NCBI GenBank assembly: GCA_028823185.1
Contig: JAPKBY010000131.1
Coordinates: 1-5,777, forward strand
Length of the DNA: 5,777 nt
Source: Planctomycetota bacterium
GTDB taxonomy: Bacteria > Planctomycetota > UBA1135 > GCA-002686595
Direction: 5' to 3'
Shown: positions 1 through 5,556 of the stretch, piece after piece
How positions within the stretch are numbered: the stretch's first letter is position 1
Layout of the letters: every line of letters starts with the position of its first letter
The notes under the pieces: model-generated
What the model saw: only the letters and a program-made list of their open reading frames with translations
Told to the model about the DNA's origin: nothing
Databases searched by the model: none
Translations under genes and position numbers: made by a program

Positions 1-933
1 CTCTGGCGTTTGGCTTTGACTGAGGAAGAGGTCCTTCACTCATGGGAGGACATGGAGGTCGCGAGCATCGTTGAAGGTCGCGTCAGCGCGACAAATCTAG
101 GTGGTCTGGAGCTGCGGGTCGGACGACTGCATGCCTTCATGCCCCGCTCCGAGACAGGGATGCCACGTGGGAGCGATCTCGATGAGCTCATCGGTCAGAC
201 CTTTGTTTGCGAGGTGATCGAGGTAGACCACGAGCGACAGCGCTGCCTCCTCAGTCGAAAGCGCGTGCTGAAGCGAGCCCGGGAACGTGGCGGTGAAGGA
301 GCTGTGCGACCTGGTGAAGTTGTTCATGGCCGCATCATCCGCGTGGAAGACTATGGCGCCTTCGTGCGCTTTGGACGTGGCGGACAAGGCCTCGTGCACA
401 TCTCAAACATCTCGCACCGTCGTATCGCTCACCCCGGAGAACTCCTCAATGTGGGGGACGCGGTCGAGGCGAAGGTCTTGCACATACAGCGCGGCGGTAA
501 GCGCATCTCCTTAGGCATCAAGCAGCTCGGGGAGAGCCCGTGGACCGGCGCAGGAGAGCGCTTCCCTGAGGCCAGCTTGGTCAGCGGCGTGGTCGAGCGA
601 GTCTTAGGTGCTGGTGTGTTGATCGCGCTAGAGCCTGACCTCTCAGGCTTTGTCCCGAGGCGTGAATGCGGCTTTGGGACAGGAGAGCCGCTCACTGCTC
701 ATTATGTGGAGGGTCAACCCGTCTCCGTTCGCGTGGTCTCAGTCGAGCTTAGAGAGGAGCGTCTCACGCTCTCTCTTCTTCACACGGACGGCGCTCGGAT
801 CATGGCAGAGGAGGCGCAATTCGCAGACTCGGCGAAATCGGCGATGAGCGAGCTTCAGCCGAAACCCCTGGCGGGGACGGACCTCGGAGAGCTCTTGAAG
901 CAGGCGCTCTCACACAAGAGCGAGTGCGCCTGA
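1..933 (+). CDS. S1 RNA-binding repeat protein, 5' end outside the window
   Basis: The protein is probably a cytoplasmic RNA-binding or translation-associated protein. Numbering from the TTG codon at position 10, it shows three consecutive S1 (OB-fold) units. Unit 1 (about 20-83) has GGLELRVGRLHAFMP and ends in LLSRKRVL. Unit 2 (about 102-172) is the most canonical, with EDYGAFVRF, GLVHISNIS, VGDAVEAKV and KRISLGIKQL. Unit 3 (about 190-256) is divergent, with GVLIALEPDLSGFVPRRE and RLTLSLL. A linker leads to a short tail, GTDLGELLKQAL. The frame is open to position 1 with no stop. The segment before unit 1 (LTEEEVLHSWED) looks like a linker after an earlier S1 unit, so the true start is probably upstream and TTG 10 is not convincing. 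ATG 52 is in frame but would start right at unit 1. It is not full-length ribosomal protein S1 as seen here. The S1 family call is firm; the cellular role is not. Confidence 0.87.
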   Translation, partial: LWRLALTEEEVLHSWEDMEVASIVEGRVSATNLGGLELRVGRLHAFMPRSETGMPRGSDLDELIGQTFVCEVIEVDHERQRCLLSRKRVLKRARERGGEGAVRPGEVVHGRIIRVEDYGAFVRFGRGGQGLVHISNISHRRIAHPGELLNVGDAVEAKVLHIQRGGKRISLGIKQLGESPWTGAGERFPEASLVSGVVERVLGAGVLIALEPDLSGFVPRRECGFGTGEPLTAHYVEGQPVSVRVVSVELREERLTLSLLHTDGARIMAEEAQFADSAKSAMSELQPKPLAGTDLGELLKQALSHKSECA

Positions 934-941
934 GCGCAGGC
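928..941. other. Short hairpin between convergent stop codons
   Basis: GCCTG (928-932), loop AGCG and CAGGC (937-941) form a perfect 5-bp stem. It covers the S1 stop codon and ends one base before the exonuclease stop codon. A competing stem, TGCGC (925-929) with GCGCA (934-938), overlaps it. Neither strand has a T-run after the stem, so this is not a standard intrinsic terminator. It is recorded because the 8-base gap leaves nowhere else for a bidirectional end signal outside the genes. Confidence 0.2.
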
Positions 942-1751
942 TTAGCGCAGGATCTTCTGAACGCGATCGAGGCGGTAGGTCTTCAAGATCCCAGAGTGAG
1001 AGCACTCAGCTTCGAGGTAGTCCTTGTCTCTGCGGCGGTATGCGAAACGCGGTATCACCTTGAGGCTGGCCGGTTGCTCACCTGCGCTGCCGTAGAGCAG
1101 AGTCAGCTCTTCTCCGCTCTCGAGCTTCTCCCCGAGGGCTCTGATTCGGCGCGGGAAGCGCGGTGAATCTGGCGCGGCGGAGAGCAAGGTGAGGGGGCGT
1201 CCAGAGCGCGTGAGCAGCTCGGTGAGAGACACCGTCGAGATGCCGCCTGCGCGCTCCCAGCACTCCTCTAGAACTTTCCAGCAGTAGACCGCGTCAGACA
1301 GCGCGCGGTGGTGAGGACCGTCTTCTAAATCTAGATGCTCGGTGAGAGTGACGAGCTTGTGGTTAGGAGACTCTGGGATGTATTTACGTGAGAGCGTGAG
1401 GCTGTCTAGGAAGATGCCCGGTGGGAGCTCGTCGATCGATTGCCGTCGCGCCTCGAAGGAGATCACCTTGGCGTCGAAGGGCGCGTTGTGCGCAGCGAAC
1501 CAATCCTCGCCGACCCAATCAAAGAACTCACCTAGCACAGTGGCCGGATCGTCAGCGTCGCGGATGTCGTCTTCGGTTATCCCATGTATGGCTGTCGCCA
1601 TCGGGTCGATCTCCACCTCGGGCCGGACAAAGCGCTCGAAGGACTCTTGGATCTCTCCCTCTTGGACACGCACGGCGCCGATCTCAAGCAGGTGCGGGGC
1701 ACCTTGTAGGGTGGCGGTCTCAGTGTCGAGGACGACGATGGTGTTGCTCAT
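942..1751 (-). CDS. DEDDh-family 3'-5' exonuclease with C-terminal WYL-like domain
   Basis: The 269-residue protein is probably a soluble 3'-5' exonuclease of the DnaQ/RNase T superfamily, removing nucleotides from DNA or RNA ends with two metal ions. The catalytic set looks complete: D9 and E11 in LDTET (Exo I), D93 in AHNAPFDAKVI (Exo II), and H148 and D153 in HHRALSDA (Exo III). It also has the family's IHGIT segment at 55-59. The fold ends near residue 170. A second module at about 203-267 resembles a WYL domain: LTLLYGS, a proline-containing strand (VIPRFAY), DYLEAEC at 244-250 and TYRLDRV at 258-264. The W of the W-Y-L signature is D244. The ATG at 1751 places the first catalytic Asp at residue 9, as usual. 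No Shine-Dalgarno is visible. The upstream kinase stop lies 14 bases away, which suggests co-transcription and perhaps coupled translation. It is too small and wrongly built for a replicative polymerase, and a dnaQ role is unproven. The exonuclease call is firm; the WYL call is moderate. Confidence 0.88.
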   Translation of the reverse strand: MSNTIVVLDTETATLQGAPHLLEIGAVRVQEGEIQESFERFVRPEVEIDPMATAIHGITEDDIRDADDPATVLGEFFDWVGEDWFAAHNAPFDAKVISFEARRQSIDELPPGIFLDSLTLSRKYIPESPNHKLVTLTEHLDLEDGPHHRALSDAVYCWKVLEECWERAGGISTVSLTELLTRSGRPLTLLSAAPDSPRFPRRIRALGEKLESGEELTLLYGSAGEQPASLKVIPRFAYRRRDKDYLEAECSHSGILKTYRLDRVQKILR

Positions 1752-1765
1752 GGGGGCTGCTCGGC

Positions 1766-3889
1766 TTAGAGGAGGATGTCGTCAAACCCGGGGAGGCTGC
1801 GGAGGATCTCAAGGTCGGTAGCGCCTAAGAGCTCTCCGCTGACGTGATAGCCCCTGTCGCGAGCGGCCTTCAGCTCGTGGACAGCCTCAGCTCGGTCGGA
1901 GGTCTCTCCGAGGGCTGCATAGATACAAGCGATGCGAAAGTTGGTGAAGCCATCCTTCGGATAGCGCTCGCGCGCATCTGCGATGAGCTCGTGCGCCTCT
2001 TCGCTGCGCCCGAGACGTGCGAAGAGGAGGGCGGTGTGCGTCCGAGCTTCTTGGTCATCAGGGAACTTGATCAGCTGTGCGAGGCCGCTCTCTATTCCTA
2101 GCTCCGCTACGCTTATCGCTGAGTCTGTCGCGCCCAAGCGCATGTGGACTAGATAGAGGTTGTCTGAAGATCCGATGTGGCCAGGTCTGATCTCAATGGC
2201 CTTCTCAAGGTGTGCTTGTGCGTGCAAGAAGTTGCCTTCACGCGCCAAGAGTGCGCCGAGGTAGGAGTGCGCCATCCACTCCTCAGGATCGATCTGGATC
2301 GCGATGCGATACTCGCGCTGGGCGTCGGTCGGTTGGCCTGAGTGCTGGTAGGCGAAGCCGAGTGAGGTGTGAGCCTCAGCGCACTCAGCGTCGATGGCGA
2401 GCGCTCGATCAGCGAAGTCTCGGGCCTCATCGAGGTAAGCAGGGTCACCATCCCACATGAGGAACTTCCTCACCATCGCTTCAGAGAGGCACGAGTAGGA
2501 GCGCGGCGAGTAGGTCTTCGATTCGATGGCGTTTCGGATCATGCTGACGCATGAGAAGACGTGCTTTGAGGTGCCACGCAGGAGGCGGTTGTGCGCCTTC
2601 TCTGCGAGGTGGTCAGCTTGTCCGACGTTCTGCCCGAGCTCTGCGGTCGGTAGGATGATGACCTCTCGCAAGGCTTGTCGCATGAGCCTCGCGGTTCCTC
2701 GAGCGAGCCCTTCTTGGAGCGCCCACTCGTCCTCGTCTTCAAGGCGAAGCGAATCGTCCCACTCCTGTACGACCGCGCGACCACGCTCACCTTCACCCCA
2801 GCGCTCTAGATGAAGGTCGAGCTTCGCGCCTTTTTGGAGCGTGGAGAGCTCGGCTCCTAAGAGGAAGTCGGCGTTGGAGTTCTCTCGCGGGTTGACCTCC
2901 TCACTGAGGTGAACAGTGAGCCGTTTTGTGCGCCGAAGGTCTCCTGCTAGGTCCTTCCTTATTCCTGCTGCGAGGCCCGCCGCTTTGGCAGAGGATTTGA
3001 AGGGGAGGATGTGCAGCTCGCCCTCTGCCGCCTGCAGAGTTGAGACGGAGCTGTGCATCTCTTTGATGACCCCGAGGATCGCCGTGTGCACTTCGCGGCC
3101 GTTTGCGAAGCGATCTACAGGCTCAGGCTCAAGACAGCGTGTGATCAATGCGTTGATCGGTTCAGGGAATCCTAGGCGGGCGACCTTTGGCGCGATGGGT
3201 TCTCCATCGAGGATGCTCATGCAGACCTCGGGGAAGCTAGACCCTGGGAAGGGCAGCTTGCCTGTGCAGAGGTGATAGAGAACTGAGCCGAACGCGAAGA
3301 TGTCGGAGGAGAGCTCTAGCTTCTCTCCGCGCACTTGCTCTGGAGACATATAGAGGACGGTCCCGACGAGCATTCCTGCTTGCGTGATCTTGGTGCTGTC
3401 GGATGTGCGGGCGATCCCGAAGTCGAGGAGCTTCACCGTGCCGTCATCCATGCGCATGATGTTGCCGGGCTTCAGGTCGCGATGGAGGATGCCTGCCTCG
3501 TGCACGGTCGCGAGCGCGTCCGCGACCTGCTCTCCGATCTTCAGGCACTCCTCGTACCCGAGGAGCTGATTTGAGAGGTCTTTGATGACCGCGTCTAGAG
3601 GCTTGCCTGCGATGAACTCCATCGCGATATAGGAGCGCTCTTGGCCTTGCACTTCGATCGTCCCGAACTCGTGAACTGCAGCGAGGTTCGGATGTGCCAA
3701 GCTCCCGGCGGTCTTGGCCTCTCTAGAGAAGCGCTGCTTTGCCTCTGGGTCGATCGTGACGTGGGCCTCAAGGATCTTTAGCACGACCGTCCGGTCAAGG
3801 CTCAGATCCCTTGCCCGGTAGACATGGCTGGACTGACCAGAGCCGATCAGGTCGTGCTTCAGGTCGAACTCAAAGTGGGCAAACTTCAT
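1766..3889 (-). CDS. Eukaryotic-type Ser/Thr protein kinase with TolB-like and TPR regions
   Basis: The 707-residue protein has an N-terminal Hanks-type kinase domain (about 8-275) with all main motifs: the P-loop IGSGQSSHVY (15-24), K38 in VLKIL, the helix-C glutamate E57, HRDLKPGN (136-143, catalytic D138), DFG (156-158), SPE (182-184), D196 and R260. The third P-loop glycine is replaced by S21. Residues 290-407 look like the TolB/FlgO-like domain found before TPRs in other bacterial regulators: LHILPF, a GIRKDLAGDL helix, FLLGAEL and EDEWALQEGLAR. TPR-like helical pairs follow at about 460-683, and the protein ends in ATDLEILRSLPGFDDIL, a typical close for TolB-TPR proteins. No signal peptide or membrane helix is visible, so it is probably a cytosolic kinase whose TPRs bind partner proteins. 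The start at 3889 puts the kinase domain right at the N-terminus. No clear Shine-Dalgarno precedes it. It is the first gene of a probable operon with the exonuclease. The substrate is unknown. Confidence 0.92.
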   Translation of the reverse strand: MKFAHFEFDLKHDLIGSGQSSHVYRARDLSLDRTVVLKILEAHVTIDPEAKQRFSREAKTAGSLAHPNLAAVHEFGTIEVQGQERSYIAMEFIAGKPLDAVIKDLSNQLLGYEECLKIGEQVADALATVHEAGILHRDLKPGNIMRMDDGTVKLLDFGIARTSDSTKITQAGMLVGTVLYMSPEQVRGEKLELSSDIFAFGSVLYHLCTGKLPFPGSSFPEVCMSILDGEPIAPKVARLGFPEPINALITRCLEPEPVDRFANGREVHTAILGVIKEMHSSVSTLQAAEGELHILPFKSSAKAAGLAAGIRKDLAGDLRRTKRLTVHLSEEVNPRENSNADFLLGAELSTLQKGAKLDLHLERWGEGERGRAVVQEWDDSLRLEDEDEWALQEGLARGTARLMRQALREVIILPTAELGQNVGQADHLAEKAHNRLLRGTSKHVFSCVSMIRNAIESKTYSPRSYSCLSEAMVRKFLMWDGDPAYLDEARDFADRALAIDAECAEAHTSLGFAYQHSGQPTDAQREYRIAIQIDPEEWMAHSYLGALLAREGNFLHAQAHLEKAIEIRPGHIGSSDNLYLVHMRLGATDSAISVAELGIESGLAQLIKFPDDQEARTHTALLFARLGRSEEAHELIADARERYPKDGFTNFRIACIYAALGETSDRAEAVHELKAARDRGYHVSGELLGATDLEILRSLPGFDDILL

Positions 3890-3900
3890 CAGTGGAGACA

Positions 3901-3915
3901 GGCCCTTGCAGGGCC
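3901..3915 (-). other. GC-rich leader hairpin upstream of kinase start
   Basis: Positions 3901-3906 (GGCCCT) and 3910-3915 (AGGGCC) are perfect reverse complements around a 3-base loop. The next six bases, GGGCCC at 3916-3921, are themselves a palindrome and could pair with the same arms in an alternative fold. The hairpin ends 11 bases before the kinase ATG, where a ribosome would bind, and no purine-rich Shine-Dalgarno is present. It could modulate translation start or be a protein-binding site. There is no T-run, so it is not an intrinsic terminator. Confidence 0.35.
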
Positions 3916-3922
3916 GGGCCCA

Positions 3923-3928
3923 ATTCTA
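3923..3928 (-). promoter_or_regulatory. Possible -10 element for kinase operon
   Basis: Read on the minus strand this is TAGAAT, five of six matches to the sigma-70 -10 consensus. It would place transcription start around 3916 and give a leader of about 27 bases consisting mainly of the hairpin. No good -35 hexamer is found 16-19 bases upstream (the sequence there is around GAACCA), so the call is tentative. Confidence 0.25.
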
Positions 3929-3937
3929 GCGCTAAAA
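3924..3937. promoter_or_regulatory. Imperfect palindrome around TAGCGCTA (candidate operator)
   Basis: A perfect 8-base palindrome TAGCGCTA (3927-3934) extends with one mismatched pair to TTCTAGCGCTAAAA, so 12 of 14 positions are symmetric. It overlaps the possible minus-strand -10 element, where a repressor dimer could block transcription. It is short enough to arise by chance. Confidence 0.25.
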
Positions 3938-3970
3938 GTCGGCCTTTGGTTCATGCAGTGTGGCTAGTCG

Positions 3971-3982
3971 AGGCTCAAGCCT
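3971..3982. promoter_or_regulatory. Inverted repeat AGGCT-CA-AGCCT
   Basis: A perfect 12-base inverted repeat (5-base arms, 2-base centre) lies near the middle of the divergent region. The small loop favours a dimeric protein-binding site over an RNA hairpin. No matching second copy is seen in the region, so function is speculative. Confidence 0.2.
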
Positions 3983-4090
3983 GTTTGGGGTCTGCCGCCG
4001 GGCGTGTCGATTCGTTACGATGGGCGCTTTCCGCACCCGCCTGGCAGCTCTCTGCCTATAGGGTCCATTGGAATGGCACCAGAGCATCCT

Positions 4091-5233
4091 ATGACCACAC
4101 TATTCATACCGACCGAGTCTCGCGCCGGCGAGACACGCGTCGCAGCCACCCCTGAGACGGTGGCTCGCTTCGTCCGCCAGGGCCTCGTGGTCCTTATCGA
4201 GCGTGGCGCAGGCGCCAACGCCTCATTTACGGACGCTGCCTATGAGAAGGCCGGCGCGACCCTCTGTGGACCTGAGTCCTGGGGTACAGCGGAGGTCGTC
4301 GCAAAGGTGCAACCGCCCACCCTGGAGGAGGCTGCGCGCCTCGCCAAGGGCTGTGTCTTGGTCAGCATGATCACTCCCTCTTCACAGCTTGAGCTGGTGT
4401 CGGCGCTTCAGGCGGGAGACATCACCTGTCTCGCGCTAGACCTCATCCCACGCATAACCCGCGCTCAGTCGATGGATGTCCTGAGCTCCCAAGCGACCGT
4501 CTCTGGTTATAAATCTGTCCTCCTCGCAGCCACCTATCTCAGCAAGCTCTGCCCGCTGCTCATGACAGCCGCCGGCACCGTGAAGCCCGCAAAGGTCGTC
4601 ATCTTCGGCGCTGGCGTGGCTGGTTTGCAGGCTATCGCCACCGCGCGCCGCCTCGGCTGCGTCGTAGAGGCCACCGATGTGCGCCTCGCTGCCAAGGAAC
4701 AGGTCGAGAGCCTCGGCGCTAAGTTCATCGTGGTCGAAGGAGCAGAGGATCTCGAGGACGATAAGGGCTACGCGAAGGAGGCCAGCGAGGAGTTCCTTCA
4801 GCGCCAACGCGAAGAGGTCGCGCGTCGGGTCGCAGGAGCTCATATCGTGATCACGACCGCCCAGATCCCGGGCCGAACAGCGCCGGTGCTCGTCGACGAC
4901 GAGATGGTCAAGTCCATGCCAGAGGGCAGCGTGATCGTTGATCTCGCGGTTGAGAGCGGTGGAAACTGCACGCTCAGTAAGGCTGGCGAGATCGTAAAAG
5001 AGCACGGGGTGACGATCGTCGGCACGACGAATCTCCCCGCAACGGTGCCAGCAGACGCGAGCGGACTCTTCTCGAAGAACATCCTCGCGCTGCTCAAGCC
5101 ATTTGTCGCCGAGGGCACATTGACCCTCGATTTCGAAGATGAGGTCATCGCGGGTTGCGCGCTGACGCATGGTGGAGCCGTTACGCATGAGCGTACGGCC
5201 GCGCTCCTTTCCAATGTTGAGGTCAAGGCATGA
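4091..5233 (+). CDS. pntAA: Proton-translocating NAD(P) transhydrogenase, NAD(H)-binding alpha subunit part 1
   Basis: The 380-residue cytoplasmic NAD(H)-binding subunit (domain I) of PNT passes hydride from NADH to NADP+ bound on PntB, coupled to proton entry. From the ATG at 4091, the alanine dehydrogenase/PNT N-terminal region is clear (PTESRAGETRVAATPETV, 7-24). RAQSMDVLSSQ (124-134) is the family signature loop. The Rossmann fold has GAGVAGLQ (173-180) and D196 in TDVR, which should bind the NAD ribose. VIVDLAVESGGNC (281-293) and TTNLPATVPADAS (312-324) are also typical. No C-terminal membrane helices follow, so this is the short alpha-1 form of split systems, not the fused E. coli-type PntA. 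Alanine dehydrogenase is excluded by the following pntAB and pntB. The frame is open from GTG 4004, with ATG 4073 also possible, but the family begins near residue 1 here. The Shine-Dalgarno is weak for every option. The stop overlaps the next gene by four bases. Confidence 0.95.
   Translation: MTTLFIPTESRAGETRVAATPETVARFVRQGLVVLIERGAGANASFTDAAYEKAGATLCGPESWGTAEVVAKVQPPTLEEAARLAKGCVLVSMITPSSQLELVSALQAGDITCLALDLIPRITRAQSMDVLSSQATVSGYKSVLLAATYLSKLCPLLMTAAGTVKPAKVVIFGAGVAGLQAIATARRLGCVVEATDVRLAAKEQVESLGAKFIVVEGAEDLEDDKGYAKEASEEFLQRQREEVARRVAGAHIVITTAQIPGRTAPVLVDDEMVKSMPEGSVIVDLAVESGGNCTLSKAGEIVKEHGVTIVGTTNLPATVPADASGLFSKNILALLKPFVAEGTLTLDFEDEVIAGCALTHGGAVTHERTAALLSNVEVKA
5219..5222 (+). promoter_or_regulatory. 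Ribosome binding site of pntAB
   Basis: GAGG inside the pntAA coding end lies 7 bases before ATG 5230. It favours that start, which gives the ATGA overlap, over the adjacent in-frame ATG at 5233. The choice changes the protein by one residue. Confidence 0.5.
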
Positions 5234-5553
5234 TGCTCGCGCTCTCCGGTGACGGTTCCTTCCTCTTGGTGGGGCTCTGGATCCTCCTTCTGTCGATCTT
5301 TGTGGGCTTTGAGCTGATCACGAAGGTCCCGCCGACCTTGCACACGCCGCTCATGTCCGGCGCAAACGCGATCAGCGGGATCACTCTCGTGGGCGCGATC
5401 TCTTGCGCGGTCGTGGACTACCCCGACCTAGGCAAGATCTTTGGCTTCCTCGCGATCACGCTCGCGACGATCAATGTCGTCGGGGGCTTCGCTGTCACCG
5501 ACCGCATGCTCGGAATGTTCGCCTCAAAGGGCAGCAAGAAGAAGGGGAGCTGA
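5230..5553 (+). CDS. pntAB: Proton-translocating NAD(P) transhydrogenase, membrane alpha subunit part 2
   Basis: This 107-residue inner-membrane protein provides the alpha-side helices of the transhydrogenase proton channel (domain II). Three hydrophobic segments are visible at about 10-30, 44-62 and 67-89. The loop and helix start PPTLHTPLMSGANAISG (34-50) is the strongly conserved PntAB signature. The C-terminus is a short lysine-rich tail (SKGSKKKGS), probably cytoplasmic. Its length matches stand-alone PntAB proteins. It starts inside the pntAA stop codon (ATGA), indicating coupled translation, and pntB begins three bases after its stop. Nothing looks damaged. Confidence 0.95.
   Translation: MMLALSGDGSFLLVGLWILLLSIFVGFELITKVPPTLHTPLMSGANAISGITLVGAISCAVVDYPDLGKIFGFLAITLATINVVGGFAVTDRMLGMFASKGSKKKGS
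5544..5549 (+). promoter_or_regulatory. Ribosome binding site of pntB
   Basis: GGGGAG lies within the last codons of pntAB and ends 7 bases before ATG 5557. This is the clearest Shine-Dalgarno in the window, and it fixes the pntB start. Confidence 0.6.
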
Positions 5554-5556
5554 GTC

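Larger units (their letters stand above)
3890..4090. promoter_or_regulatory. Divergent intergenic region between kinase operon and pnt operon
   Basis: About 200 non-coding bases separate two divergently read genes, so both promoters should lie here. It contains a GC-rich hairpin next to the kinase start, a possible -10 on the minus strand and several short palindromes, listed separately. On the plus strand TATAGG at 4057-4062 resembles a -10, but no -35 is correctly spaced, so no pnt promoter is called. An in-frame extension of pntAA from GTG 4004 crosses the right half, but it lacks family similarity and is probably not translated. Confidence 0.55.

Noticed and set aside
942..1751. dnaQ (DNA polymerase III epsilon) identification
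   Set aside because: Only the general DEDDh exonuclease fold is shared. The C-terminal region is WYL-like and there is no evidence of polymerase binding, so no gene symbol is given.
1342..1828. Two overlapping plus-strand open frames opposite the exonuclease gene
   Set aside because: They are rich in Arg, Ser and Pro with no domain, and are antisense to a gene with a full catalytic motif set.
942..3889. A defined anti-phage defence system (kinase plus nuclease)
   Set aside because: There is no methylase, helicase, restriction or mobile-element context, and the neighbours are housekeeping genes. The pairing is noted as a finding but not called a defence system.
3901..3921. Intrinsic terminator
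   Set aside because: The stem is GC-rich but no T-run follows on either strand, and no gene ends nearby.
4041..4056. Sigma-54-like promoter, TGGCA...TGC, upstream of pntAA
   Set aside because: The GG and GC dinucleotides are separated by 9 bases instead of the required 10, and the TTGC half is incomplete.
4436..5188. Long open frame (about 250 codons) on the minus strand opposite pntAA
   Set aside because: It lies wholly within the confidently identified pntAA. Its His- and Asp-rich composition shows no recognisable domain and is typical of the antisense frame of a GC-rich gene.
4091..5233. Alanine dehydrogenase
   Set aside because: The fold is shared, but the RAQSMDVLSSQ loop and the following pntAB and pntB identify it as the transhydrogenase subunit.
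4840..5343. Minus-strand open frame spanning the pntAA/pntAB junction
   Set aside because: It is antisense to two conserved genes and its Ser/Thr-rich translation has no family resemblance.
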